This document shows positions 34,851-43,499 of a stretch of 64,000 nt of DNA, in pieces. This stretch comes from JAJDFU01 sp964641965 (GTDB taxonomy: Bacteria; Bacteroidota; Bacteroidia; Chitinophagales; Saprospiraceae). The position numbers and the translations under genes were made by a program. Within the stretch, counting starts at the first letter, position 1. The number at the start of each line of letters is the position of its first letter. A model generated the notes under the pieces. It was not told where the DNA came from. It was given only the letters and a program-made list of their open reading frames with translations, and ran no database searches. The stretch is from NCBI GenBank assembly GCA_964641965.1, contig CAZXLD010000018.1:1-64000 (forward strand). The letters are read 5' to 3'.

Positions 34851-36449
34851 TTACAATTTGAAACGGGCAAGCTCCTTACCACTCCTGTTGTCGTGGGCAT
34901 GAACCGTACAGACCAAACAAGAATCAAATGAACGAGCTACCATACCCACTTCGACCGGATCATGTGGATCCTCAATCTCTGTTCCTTCCAGGGCCGACTC
35001 AATGGGCCCGGGATTGCCGGCGGTGTCGTTAGGACCTACATTCCAGGTGGTTGGAGCAACGATCTGATAGTTCTTGATCACCCCACTTTCGATCTCGATC
35101 CAATGGGCAAGAGCACCTCGTGCCGCTTCGGTTGCCCCCCAGCCTTTACCATCTATTTCTTCCGGCTTGATGTAAAATTCACCATCCAAATCTACCTGAG
35201 TCAGCCAGGTATTAATCATCTCATAAATTTTAGGCGCTTCATGCATCCGGGCGAGTGTTCTCGTAAATACACTTGGACCCATTTTTTCCATGATATCACC
35301 AAATAAGGGATCGCGGAATTGATGCTCTGCATTTGCCGGATTTGCTGCCATGATCACCCGTGCCAGTGGTCCTGCCTCCGCAGAAACTCCATCAAAGCGG
35401 GGAGCCTTTGACCAGCTATACTTTCCGGAAACATCCGCATACTCAAGTGACGAACTATCGCTGACAGGAGTAGGGATGGGTTCATTAAATGGATGCAGCG
35501 CAGCCTCTTGTTGGGTATACCAGGCGTGGGTAATGTCTTCTTGAACCATTAGGTGGTCGGCTGGATGGTATGCTTTTCCATCGAAAAAGCCGGAAGGGCT
35601 GATCACCGCAGCATTTCGTCCCTCAATGGTGGGATGGTTGTACATGTCCTTATGCAGGTAGGTACCCCAGGCCAGGTATTTCCCAACGCCCTGCCCAAAC
35701 TTATCCAGCCCGAATTCCAAGCTCGCCCGGATAAAGAGCCCGAGGTCGCTATTCCGGTGGGATTCATTTTCTTCCACCCAAGCCAAGAGATCATCCCAGG
35801 ATTGTATTTCCAAATAGCGTTCTATGGAACATCCCAGCCATACGGTTTCCAGCCATTCATTCCGAAAATGGTTCATGATGGAATGTGCCCGGGTAATATC
35901 CTTCAGCGTAGGCGCACACATGACTCCACCGGGTACCATGTAGCTGGAGTGCGGCCATTGACCGCCAAACAAGGCATAGACTTCCACTGGCCGGCCGCTT
36001 GCTGTAACTCCCTTCTGAAAGGAAGTGCCTACGTAGGCAGCAAATCGTTTAACGACTTCCTGATAGAGCGGCTTATTGGCAAATTTTTTATTGGCCATAT
36101 CCGTAGCGAAAATGGCATAAAACCATCGGGGGATACTCTGGATGGTTTCTGACGCCTGACCAATAGCACGCAATAACAATGCATTTGGGGTAAGTGTGGT
36201 TTTCCACGCAGTATCAAGCGCAGAAGAGGCACAGTATAAATGAGAACCCCCACAAATACCACAAGCCCTCGGTGTAACGATCAGTCCCGCCTGGGGGTCT
36301 TTACCCCTTAGGATCTGTTCGAAACCTCTAAACATGGCTGCCTGGGTATGCGCTTTGGTGACTACACCATTTTCCATAAATACCTTGACATCAAGGTCGC
36401 CTTCTACCCGGCCAACGGGAGAAATATTAAGTTCTTTGGTCGTAGACAT
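34851..36449 (-). CDS. hupL: [NiFe] uptake hydrogenase large subunit, group 2a-like
   Basis: 532 aa catalytic subunit that oxidises H2. The L1 nickel-ligand motif is PRACGICGGSH (Cys63, Cys66), and the L2 motif is SFDSCLVCTVH (Cys511, Cys514, His517). A 15-residue tail follows His517 (AHDNRSGKELARFKL); this is the propeptide expected to be cut by the downstream protease. The start MSTTKELNISPVGRVEGDLDV contains the conserved RVEGD. The gene lies six bases after hupS. Motif wording points to the cyanobacterial-type group 2a rather than membrane-bound group 1 enzymes, from memory and not from an alignment. Confidence 0.95.
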   Translation of the reverse strand: MSTTKELNISPVGRVEGDLDVKVFMENGVVTKAHTQAAMFRGFEQILRGKDPQAGLIVTPRACGICGGSHLYCASSALDTAWKTTLTPNALLLRAIGQASETIQSIPRWFYAIFATDMANKKFANKPLYQEVVKRFAAYVGTSFQKGVTASGRPVEVYALFGGQWPHSSYMVPGGVMCAPTLKDITRAHSIMNHFRNEWLETVWLGCSIERYLEIQSWDDLLAWVEENESHRNSDLGLFIRASLEFGLDKFGQGVGKYLAWGTYLHKDMYNHPTIEGRNAAVISPSGFFDGKAYHPADHLMVQEDITHAWYTQQEAALHPFNEPIPTPVSDSSSLEYADVSGKYSWSKAPRFDGVSAEAGPLARVIMAANPANAEHQFRDPLFGDIMEKMGPSVFTRTLARMHEAPKIYEMINTWLTQVDLDGEFYIKPEEIDGKGWGATEAARGALAHWIEIESGVIKNYQIVAPTTWNVGPNDTAGNPGPIESALEGTEIEDPHDPVEVGMVARSFDSCLVCTVHAHDNRSGKELARFKL

Positions 36450-36455
36450 GTTCGA

Positions 36456-37436
36456 TTATTTAGAGGTTTCAAAGTGTTCTTTATTCTGCCCCAGGGCTCC
36501 TTCCACTGTTCCCATAACTTTCTCAAAGCCCGCCCGGGTATAATAGAGCAGTTTGCTATTGCCTGCCGGCACTTCTTTCGGTAAAAAGCCCAGGTAAGTC
36601 ATGGTCTTTAGCACGCTTCCTTTTTTGAGATCATTGTGTGGGAATCCAGGTTCAGTACATCCCAGGCAGGGGTGATTGGCCCTGGTTTTACTGGATTGGC
36701 GGTTCCAGAGGATGCGATTGCAACTCGCTCGGGTCATAGGCCCTCTACAGCCAACCTCATAAAACAGGCAACCGCCTCGTTTTCCAAAATGGCCATCCAC
36801 CTTCTGCGCAAAGCTGATCGCGTTGGGGCAACCGGTTTGGACGAAATCGGTGAAGAAGGTTTTCGGTCGGTGGTAATCATCGATCAATACATCACCGATG
36901 CGGCCTGTTGAAATCGCTACCAGAATCTGTGTTATCCAATCGGGATGCGCCGGACAACCTGGAATATTGATCACTGGCAAACCACCTTTGGAAACAAAAT
37001 CGGACCCTAAGAACCCGCCCTTCTTTTTCTTGTGAAACTGTAAACCAGTAGATTCACTCGGGTTCGGCGGCACAGCTGGTATGCCTCCCCAGGTAGCACA
37101 GTCCCCAATGGCAACTACAAACTGGGCGGCTGCAGAGAGCTCTTTAACCCAATCCATCATGGGTCGCTCGGCAAAGAAATTCATTTTGCCGGTTCCGTTT
37201 GGACCCTGAACGATAGAACCTTCGAAGACGAAAATATCCAATTGGGTTTTCCCTGAGATACAATCATTCATCAGGTCGCTTACCTGCTCCCCAATTTCAA
37301 GACCTACCGTAGGATGCCAGAGAATATTGATGCCAAAATCGGTGATGAGTTCCACTACGGTGGGCTCTTCAGCATCTAAAAAAGACATGGTATTACCACT
37401 ACAGGCTCCACCCTGAAGCCAAAGGACATTTGCCAT
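36456..37436 (-). CDS. hupS: [NiFe] uptake hydrogenase small subunit, group 2a-like
   Basis: 326 aa iron-sulfur electron-transfer subunit. Start ATG 37436 gives MANVLWLQGGACSGNTMSFL. There is no Tat signal peptide, unlike periplasm-facing group 1 enzymes, so it is cytoplasmic. Cluster ligands are visible in GGACSG, GDCATWGGIP, PGCPAHPDW, FYEVGCRGPMTRASCN and HPCLGCTEPGFP. The sequence strongly recalls cyanobacterial HupS. The in-frame extension to 37490 (with a run of K/T/N residues) is rejected as leader. It is the first hydrogenase structural gene, 165 bp after the TetR gene, with an operator-like palindrome in the gap. Confidence 0.95.
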   Translation of the reverse strand: MANVLWLQGGACSGNTMSFLDAEEPTVVELITDFGINILWHPTVGLEIGEQVSDLMNDCISGKTQLDIFVFEGSIVQGPNGTGKMNFFAERPMMDWVKELSAAAQFVVAIGDCATWGGIPAVPPNPSESTGLQFHKKKKGGFLGSDFVSKGGLPVINIPGCPAHPDWITQILVAISTGRIGDVLIDDYHRPKTFFTDFVQTGCPNAISFAQKVDGHFGKRGGCLFYEVGCRGPMTRASCNRILWNRQSSKTRANHPCLGCTEPGFPHNDLKKGSVLKTMTYLGFLPKEVPAGNSKLLYYTRAGFEKVMGTVEGALGQNKEHFETSK

Positions 37437-37540
37437 CGGTTCTGTTTTTTGTGTGTTTATAATTTTGGGAATCCTGGCAGATTTACCCAATGAAAAATTG
37501 AAAGAATTAGCTGTACCCTAACAATATTCTGAAATAAGTA

Positions 37541-37556
37541 TAGAAAAGATTTTCTA
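37541..37556. promoter_or_regulatory. Palindrome upstream of hupS, putative TetR operator
   Basis: TAGAAAA-GA-TTTTCTA, with 7-bp perfect arms, 105 bases before the hupS ATG. The core is identical to the core of the palindrome upstream of hypB (31677-31692). It lies between the TetR gene stop and hupS. Confidence 0.65.
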
Positions 37557-37601
37557 GAAATAAAATCTCCTTAACATTAAATACCCGAAAGTTGCCCTAA
37601 T

Positions 37602-38243
37602 TTAGAGAATGTCTAGATTGGCATCCTTTTTCCATCCGGCTACTAACTGTTGAAATTCCAACTCACCCATGGAGGAAAAATGGGGCTGATAAATACTCCA
37701 GAGGGTATCTCTAAAAGATGAATACTGTAAGGGATCCTGATCCAGGATTAATTGTTCGGTCATCCATAGATCCGTTGTCATCCGGATCACAGAGGCCGTT
37801 TGTTTCAGCTCTCCCATAGATTCAGGCTTTTGGAACGCTCCTCTTGAAATATTGAAATCAAATAAGAGCAAGATTTGCTGTTGTTGCCACCTGGCCAGCT
37901 GTTGATGGCTGTGTTTAATATCCGGATAGGCACGGATGACCTCTACCGTATCCAGATAGAAAAATCGATATTCCTGCTGAAGCTCGAAGGTATTTCTTAA
38001 TACCCTTTCCATCGTTTCGAATAGGGGCACCATTCGATATTCCGCCAATACCAGGCGTTGCCGGTCTGCAAGCTGTTGGTAGATGTTAAGAACCAGGGTA
38101 GATTTATTGGGAAAATGGTAAGCCAAATTACCAACGCTAATAAGCACCTCATCGGCTATATGCTGAAGGCGAACATTTACCATTCCATTTTGATTGAATA
38201 GACTGAGCGTTGCATCCAGTATGCGCTGTTTGGTGTCCTTCAT
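37602..38243 (-). CDS. TetR-family transcriptional regulator, likely hydrogenase regulator
   Basis: 213 aa. The N-terminal TetR helix-turn-helix is clear (residues 4-50: TKQRILDATLSLFNQNGMVNV, then LQHIADEVLISVGNLAYHFPNKSTLV). The all-helical ligand/dimer domain follows and is not assignable to a ligand class. It is encoded immediately upstream of hupS in the same direction. The repeated palindromes ahead of hupS and hypB are suitable TetR-type operators. What signal it senses cannot be told from the sequence. Confidence 0.85.
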   Translation of the reverse strand: MKDTKQRILDATLSLFNQNGMVNVRLQHIADEVLISVGNLAYHFPNKSTLVLNIYQQLADRQRLVLAEYRMVPLFETMERVLRNTFELQQEYRFFYLDTVEVIRAYPDIKHSHQQLARWQQQQILLLFDFNISRGAFQKPESMGELKQTASVIRMTTDLWMTEQLILDQDPLQYSSFRDTLWSIYQPHFSSMGELEFQQLVAGWKKDANLDIL

Positions 38244-38355
38244 GTAGAAATTCAGCTTTTCCTAAAAAGGGAATATAGGGATTTCATTAGCTCCAAAACT
38301 CATATTCGGAGAACAACGCGCTCCTTCTTTTTTTGGAAACAAGGCTTTTCACTTT

Positions 38356-38907
38356 ATGACTCGAACTGATCTGGTACAATCGCTAGGAACTGGGCTTGCT
38401 TTGCTCATTAGCGTTATGGCACTCGTGGTTTCCATACGAGAAACCAACCTGCTGCAAGAACAGCAACGCGCCTCCGTATGGCCTTACCTGACGGTGTCTC
38501 CCAAATATGATAATACCGGCTTTTCCATCATTACCAACAATAACGGCATCGGTCCTGCGCTGGTGCATTCCGTGGAGGTATCCCTGGAAGGTCAATACTT
38601 CGAAAGCTGGGAGGCTATTTTGGACTTTATCGCTCCAGGCCACCAGATTGATTACGATATTCTAAAGACCGGACAGCTGAACAAACTTGTGATGAAAGCC
38701 GGAGACGAGTCAATCCTATTTAAGATCCCATGGAACTCCGACAAGTACCGAACGGATTCCGAGCCGTATGATATCGCCAAGCAAATGAACAAGGGACGAA
38801 TCCGGGTGTGCTATTGTTCCGTGATGGATGAATGCTGGGTATTCGATTCCGATACAAAGGATCTGGTGCCAGGAAAAGTTACTTTTGAAAAGCCTTTTCA
38901 AAAATAA
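38356..38907 (+). CDS. Membrane-anchored protein of unknown function
   Basis: 183 aa. One N-terminal membrane helix (about residues 8-27, QSLGTGLALLISVMALVVSI) is followed by a soluble beta-rich domain (ASVWPYLTVSPKYDNTGFSIITNNNGIGPALVHSV as consecutive strands). Such small 'RETNLLQEQQRASVWPYL'-type proteins are widespread uncharacterised proteins with an N-terminal anchor. It is divergent from the TetR gene (112 bp gap) and convergent with the carotenoid oxygenase gene. No functional clue. Confidence 0.65.
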   Translation: MTRTDLVQSLGTGLALLISVMALVVSIRETNLLQEQQRASVWPYLTVSPKYDNTGFSIITNNNGIGPALVHSVEVSLEGQYFESWEAILDFIAPGHQIDYDILKTGQLNKLVMKAGDESILFKIPWNSDKYRTDSEPYDIAKQMNKGRIRVCYCSVMDECWVFDSDTKDLVPGKVTFEKPFQK

Positions 38908-38940
38908 ATACAGTCTGATTGTAACAAATGCAAACCCTTA

Positions 38941-40410
38941 TTAATCTTCTTTCCAAAAGCCGTGAAAGCCCAGGGGCACATTGTGAGGTAAGCGCGCTGT
39001 TGCAACGGTTCCCAGATCTTTAGCATCCGCTACCACCAGCTCGGTTACCTCGTTGGTCGCCTGAAACAACATGTACAATAGCCAGCCATCGTCTTCACTT
39101 TTTGCGTTAGCTTTAGGTACATACACGGGTTCACCAGGCAGGCTCCCCTGCAAATCCAGAAATTTAACCTTCTTGGTGTACATATCCATTTTGGCCAATC
39201 CATCTAGCAAGGGCCGATCGGGTTGGCCCGGACTAGACATAGACCATAGATATCGATAAGGTTTCCCGCCCAGCTCGGGGTGAATATTTGGTAATTCGGC
39301 TCCGTAGTCCGTCAGTAATTCTCGTTTTACCTTTTTTTGATCTACTGAAATGGTATAGCGCCACAATTGCCCCTTCAACCCATCGAAGGGTTCCCCATTT
39401 AAAAGCCGACTAGTTTGTTCTCCCGTGGGAAAATCCGGCAGTGCAAGTGCATCTACCACAAGGGTATGGGCATCCAATTCGAATCCATTGACATAGTGAA
39501 ACAGAAAACAGAAAGGACTCTCCAGCGTAGTTTGGCTTCCATCTGGACCTATAATCAAAATCTGGGTTGGCCGCTTCCGGTCCACTTGAATGGAATCCAC
39601 CGCTGATTCCAATCCGGAGAATGCTTTCCATATATTGAAGGCAACCGGGACCAAAAAAAAGACCTTATAGCCCGAGTCGGTAAGCACAAAATCGTGGGTA
39701 AAGGCTAATTGCTCGAGCGGGATAACCTGACTGATCCTGGCCTGACCTTCCGGAGAAACCTCATACAATAACAAGCGTTGTTTGACTCCTGCCAGCGTCC
39801 CAAAATTGTGTAAAACGCCAGTTCCCGAATGTAGCTTGGGATGAGCTGAAAACGGAAGCTCGGGATTAATGAGCCTTTCGATACCACCGAAAGGGTTTTG
39901 CAAGACACCTTCAAAATCATACCGCTCTAAGGTGTCTAGCGTATCGGGATCCAGCACGTGAGGAAGGCCACCCTCCCAAAGCGACAAGAGCTTTCCGGCA
40001 TGCCAGATTAGGTTTGTGTTCGAGGCATTTTTAAATCGCATCTTGCCCAGGTTCGACCAGATTCCCCCTGGAATATTGGTACCAAAACTGCGGTACATCA
40101 TTTTACCCGCTTTTTCCTCAGCCACAAACTCCCTGGTACGAACATACCGGTTGCGGTAACTGATCTTCCCGTTTTCGAATCGGAAAGCCAGTGGCATCCC
40201 ATCTCCATCAAAAAGATGCTGATAGGAAATACCTTGGTGCTCAAATCGCCCATTTCCATTTCGGTACAAAGTACCTTGCAGTTCCTCCGGTAATTGTCCC
40301 GTTACCGGTAATTCGATTCCATCGTATTCTTTCTCCACTAGGCGTGTAGCCTCAAAATACCGCTTCAAGACGTCTTCGATAGGCAGGGAGGGGGATGTAG
40401 TCGTATTCAT
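38941..40410 (-). CDS. Carotenoid oxygenase (carotenoid/apocarotenoid cleavage family)
   Basis: 489 aa, no signal peptide. Family of seven-bladed propeller, non-haem iron dioxygenases that cleave carotenoids or stilbenes. All four iron-ligand histidines are visible in order: SAHPKLHS, FTHDFVLT, LFHYVNGFE and LGFHGFW near the C-terminus. The N-terminal motif LPEELQGTLYRNGNGRFE and LFDGDGMPLAF are also typical. Substrate and cleavage site cannot be deduced. Plausible roles are retinal or apocarotenoid production (inference). The MITE copy 2 lies just upstream of the start, 98 bases away. Confidence 0.88.
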   Translation of the reverse strand: MNTTTSPSLPIEDVLKRYFEATRLVEKEYDGIELPVTGQLPEELQGTLYRNGNGRFEHQGISYQHLFDGDGMPLAFRFENGKISYRNRYVRTREFVAEEKAGKMMYRSFGTNIPGGIWSNLGKMRFKNASNTNLIWHAGKLLSLWEGGLPHVLDPDTLDTLERYDFEGVLQNPFGGIERLINPELPFSAHPKLHSGTGVLHNFGTLAGVKQRLLLYEVSPEGQARISQVIPLEQLAFTHDFVLTDSGYKVFFLVPVAFNIWKAFSGLESAVDSIQVDRKRPTQILIIGPDGSQTTLESPFCFLFHYVNGFELDAHTLVVDALALPDFPTGEQTSRLLNGEPFDGLKGQLWRYTISVDQKKVKRELLTDYGAELPNIHPELGGKPYRYLWSMSSPGQPDRPLLDGLAKMDMYTKKVKFLDLQGSLPGEPVYVPKANAKSEDDGWLLYMLFQATNEVTELVVADAKDLGTVATARLPHNVPLGFHGFWKED

Positions 40411-40504
40411 GAAAAAGAAAGATCAAACTACAGGAAAAGGTTTTGATATTTTGATTTTGACATGGCCCAATAGCTCAGATGGTGGTTGGATGGGTTATAC
40501 CATT

Positions 40505-40706
40505 TTATACCGTTTCAAAATGAAAATGACGTATATAAACAGCTTCTTTTTCGTCTACTCAGCGTTAAAAAGCCTCGCCGTAGCTAAGGCTATGCCTTGC
40601 CGGCCCACCCGCTTCGCGGTTCACGAGCTTACGCTCGCTCATGCCTTGATTAGCCGAAAAATAAGCGAGTTTACAATTACGACCTCCTCATTTTAAAACG
40701 GTATTA
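40505..40706. mobile_element. 196-bp MITE copy 2 with TTA target duplication
   Basis: The element spans 40508-40703, begins TACCGTTT and ends AAACGGTA, and is flanked by TTA on both sides (40505-40507 and 40704-40706). It has the same length as copy 1 and about 92% identity to its reverse complement. The middle (GAGCTTACGCTC and CCCACCCGCTTCGCGG) can form hairpins. It carries no transposase. The remaining 170 bases of this 370-bp gap show nothing clear. Confidence 0.85.
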
Positions 40707-40780
40707 GGCTAAAAATGGTCTTTTGTCAATACCCAGTTACCCTTGGAAAAAAACGGTTCCTAACTCCATGAATAGATTCG

Positions 40781-41734
40781 CTACAACAGCTTCACTACCT
40801 GTTGACGTTCTTGATTTACGGTTACTTGCAGGACGTCCGGCCTGGAGTAGTGTCCGCTCGGATCAAAATTCTGGCGCTCTTGGCGAATCGCTGCGTGGTT
40901 CAATTCTGCTACGAGTAGGTACTCCTCCCCCACGGTAGGTTCAATGATCCATTTGCTGTCCGGACCCGAAATGCAGGACCCACCGTTCCCAAAAAATACC
41001 GGAGCATCCCGGAGGATAAGGTCTCGATATGGAATAGTGTCCGGTACATCCTCAGGTCGAAGTATCCCACAAGCGGAAAGGACATAGGAGCGTGATTCGC
41101 GGGCAATAAAGCGGGTGAGTTCTTCCGTGTTGACTCGATTCCCGGGCCACACGGAAACATGCACATCTTCCCCCTGGCCATACAAGGCAGCTCGAGCTAG
41201 TGGCATCCAGTTTTCCCAACAGTTCAGTCCGCCAACAGTAAAGGGACCCAGCGGGTGGACCTGGAGTCCATTTCCATCTCCATTCGACCAAACCAGGCGC
41301 TCTTCATAGGTAGGTACTAATTTCCGATGTACGGAGGCAATTTTGCCCTTTGGGTTAATATACACTAAACTGCAATACAAGCTATGTCGGCTGCGATCTG
41401 CGGCTCGTTCGATGGTACCTAAGTAAATAGCCATTTGGTATTGAGCAGCCCGTTCTTTTATCGGATTCAGATCACCCGATCCTATTAAAATAGATTCGCG
41501 GGAATAGTGCGCAAACAATTCTTTTTGCACAGAAGAGTCAAATCGTGCTCCATCGGTTCGCTCCACCCAAAAGGGGTACCCAGGCACTATGGCTTCGCCA
41601 AAGGCGAGTAATTGAACACCCTTTGCGGCTGCCTGATCAATCCAGGTAATTAGCTTTTCCAGCGTGCGCTTTTTGTCCAGCCAAACCGGAGCGATCTGTG
41701 CAATTCCCGCTACCAGGGTTTCCGAATCGGCCAT
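40781..41734 (-). CDS. Nitrilase-family carbon-nitrogen hydrolase
   Basis: 317 aa alpha-beta-beta-alpha nitrilase fold. The catalytic triad is visible: Glu47 in AFGEAIVPGYPFW, Lys in HRKLVPTYEERLVW, and Cys in GGLNCWENWMPLAR. The C-W-E-N-W-M-P-L wording is that of true aliphatic nitrilases, which hydrolyse nitriles to carboxylic acids and ammonia, rather than of amidases. Cytoplasmic. It starts 30 bases after the TPR lipoprotein gene stop, with a heptamer array between them, so co-transcription is possible. Substrate unknown. Confidence 0.88.
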   Translation of the reverse strand: MADSETLVAGIAQIAPVWLDKKRTLEKLITWIDQAAAKGVQLLAFGEAIVPGYPFWVERTDGARFDSSVQKELFAHYSRESILIGSGDLNPIKERAAQYQMAIYLGTIERAADRSRHSLYCSLVYINPKGKIASVHRKLVPTYEERLVWSNGDGNGLQVHPLGPFTVGGLNCWENWMPLARAALYGQGEDVHVSVWPGNRVNTEELTRFIARESRSYVLSACGILRPEDVPDTIPYRDLILRDAPVFFGNGGSCISGPDSKWIIEPTVGEEYLLVAELNHAAIRQERQNFDPSGHYSRPDVLQVTVNQERQQVVKLL

Positions 41735-41746
41735 ACCGTGTTTTCT

Positions 41747-41788
41747 TGAGTTATGAGTTTTGAGTTATGAGTTTTGAGTTTTGAGTTG
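41747..41788. repeat. Heptamer array spanning the stop of the TPR lipoprotein gene
   Basis: On the minus strand six consecutive seven-base units read CTCAAAA, CTCAAAA, CTCATAA, CTCAAAA, CTCATAA, CTCAAGA. The gene's last codons (LKTQNS) and its TAA stop are provided by these units. Confidence 0.85.
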
Positions 41789-43420
41789 ATTTTCACCTAG
41801 TGATTGCCTAACATCAGGGTCTGCCTTTTTCCAGATTACTTTCAACTCTTCTCGAATTTGGTCAGCTTGTGCTGTATCGCCTTGTATCTCCAGGGCCTTC
41901 ATTTTTCCAAGAAGGGCGGCCACCCGTTTTGGGGCTCTTTCCAACGCTTTATCAAATTGCTGAATGGCTTCCTCTGCGCGGCCTTGTTCCAACAGCCATT
42001 CTCCATAGAGTTCAAAGGATGGTTTGAGTACTTGGGGCGGACCGTATGAATAGTTGGTTTCCTCCTCCAATGAAACCGCGCGCTGCATCTGCTCCTCTGC
42101 CTGTTTCACATTCCCTTTCAATCGCGCTTCCAAGCTCTTCAATTCGGCCAATACTACTTTCGCGCTTCGTACGCCATTCTCCGTGGGCGCATAACGAGAA
42201 AGCCCCGGAGCGCTACACATGGCGGGGCCACCGTCGGAAACCAACACTTCCGCTTTTCCAATGGCCTCCTCCAATTCGGCTCGAATTCGACCCAGGCCGG
42301 TTTCATCCTTGGCTAAAAAAGCCAAATAACCGGATGGGTAGGCATACATGGCATTCATGTTTATGCTTACAGAGCTTCCATCGAAGGGAGCCTGAGCAAT
42401 CGCCTTATTTTCCCAATCTCCTGACTCGATAAAATAGGCGCCTTGCATGCGGGCTATATATTCATTCGCATAGTTGCGCCTTTCAAGGGTGGGGTACAAA
42501 TCAATCATTTCTTTCATTAGGACTTTAGCCTCTTTGTATCGCCCCTGCTGAAGGTAGCCGTACATCAGCCATTGAAAAGAATGCAGATCACGCGCATCGT
42601 TGGATAATCCTTTGCGCTCCATACGATCGACGCTGGCTGCATAGGCCCGCTCATTAGAGGCTACTACTTCATCCCACATACCCACGGCCACGTAGATATG
42701 GGAAGGCATATGCAGCGCGTGTGCTGCTGCCGGAGCTACTGTGCCGTAGGCATTAGCTGCATTCAAGGCTTTCGGGGCCGATTCCGGATTGTCGTAGGCG
42801 TGAATAGTATAATGCAATGCGCCCGGGTGGCTGGGATTTTCTTCCAGCACACTTTGAACGACACGCGCACTCTTCTCATTTGCCTCAGCCTCATCGATCC
42901 ACAGCAGAGAGAGCGAATAAAACGCGGCTACCTCCTGATTTTGCGGATGTGCACTGTACAAGGCTTCCATTGCCTTGGAATAAGCTTTGTGCCGTTCGTC
43001 CTTGCTCCCTTCTCCCAGTAATACATCCAGGCTTTTCAGAAATCCCTGTTCCAATGGATCTTCCGTTTTGGACAGGCGCGCCTCCGGTGAAGCACCCAAT
43101 CCCTCCAATGCAGCTCGGGCTTGCTCCACATCCTCTCTACCCCATAGTGCTTTGTAATAACTCATGGCTTCGCCCCAGTAGGCCATTGGCATATTTGGGT
43201 CTGCTTCAACCGCGAGCTGGAAAGCTTCTCGGGCATCTTCGTATTCAAAACTGTGCAGAAACAAGAGCCCTTCCTCAAAATGAGGCAGTGCATCTGTATT
43301 ACCCGAAAAAGTATAGCCTAGCTGGCCTAATTCTGTTTGATCCTGCTGGGGATCAGCAGGCTGGCAAGCGAATAGTAAGGCAAAAACAAGAGCTACCAAC
43401 AAACCAAAGGAGCGATACAT
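41765..43420 (-). CDS. TPR-repeat lipoprotein
   Basis: 551 aa, signal peptide with lipobox LLFAC|Q. TPR motifs occupy both ends. The N-terminal set includes LPHFEEGLLFLHSFEYEDAREAF, then MAYWGEAMSYYKALWG. The central part has ALHYTIHAYDNPE and AAHALHMPSHIYVAVGMWDEVVASN, with conserved histidines typical of this Bacteroidota/Acidobacteria lipoprotein family. The C-terminal set is LYGEWLLEQGRAEEAIQQFDKAL and later. Function unknown; an outer-membrane or periplasmic role is implied by lipidation. The last six residues are encoded by heptamer repeats, so this C-terminus may vary between strains. Confidence 0.8.
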   Translation of the reverse strand: MYRSFGLLVALVFALLFACQPADPQQDQTELGQLGYTFSGNTDALPHFEEGLLFLHSFEYEDAREAFQLAVEADPNMPMAYWGEAMSYYKALWGREDVEQARAALEGLGASPEARLSKTEDPLEQGFLKSLDVLLGEGSKDERHKAYSKAMEALYSAHPQNQEVAAFYSLSLLWIDEAEANEKSARVVQSVLEENPSHPGALHYTIHAYDNPESAPKALNAANAYGTVAPAAAHALHMPSHIYVAVGMWDEVVASNERAYAASVDRMERKGLSNDARDLHSFQWLMYGYLQQGRYKEAKVLMKEMIDLYPTLERRNYANEYIARMQGAYFIESGDWENKAIAQAPFDGSSVSINMNAMYAYPSGYLAFLAKDETGLGRIRAELEEAIGKAEVLVSDGGPAMCSAPGLSRYAPTENGVRSAKVVLAELKSLEARLKGNVKQAEEQMQRAVSLEEETNYSYGPPQVLKPSFELYGEWLLEQGRAEEAIQQFDKALERAPKRVAALLGKMKALEIQGDTAQADQIREELKVIWKKADPDVRQSLGENQLKTQNS

Positions 43421-43499
43421 AGATGTAGGTTATTTACCTTTAAAATACGAAAATGGTGATTTTCATGGCTTCAGGGTATCTGTTCGATTGTTCCTCAGT

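Noticed and set aside
34851..37436. Group 1 (membrane-bound) or group 1h hydrogenase
   Set aside because: There is no Tat signal on the small subunit and no cytochrome b gene, and motif wording matches cyanobacterial-type group 2a better; a tree would settle it.
36456..37490. Longer hupS start at 37490
   Set aside because: The extra 18 residues are a polar run without Tat motif, and the conserved protein begins MANVLW at 37436.
40463..40507. tRNA-like start (GGCCCAATAGCTCAGATGGT) before MITE copy 2
   Set aside because: The D-arm does not close, and no anticodon or T-arm follows on either side of the MITE.
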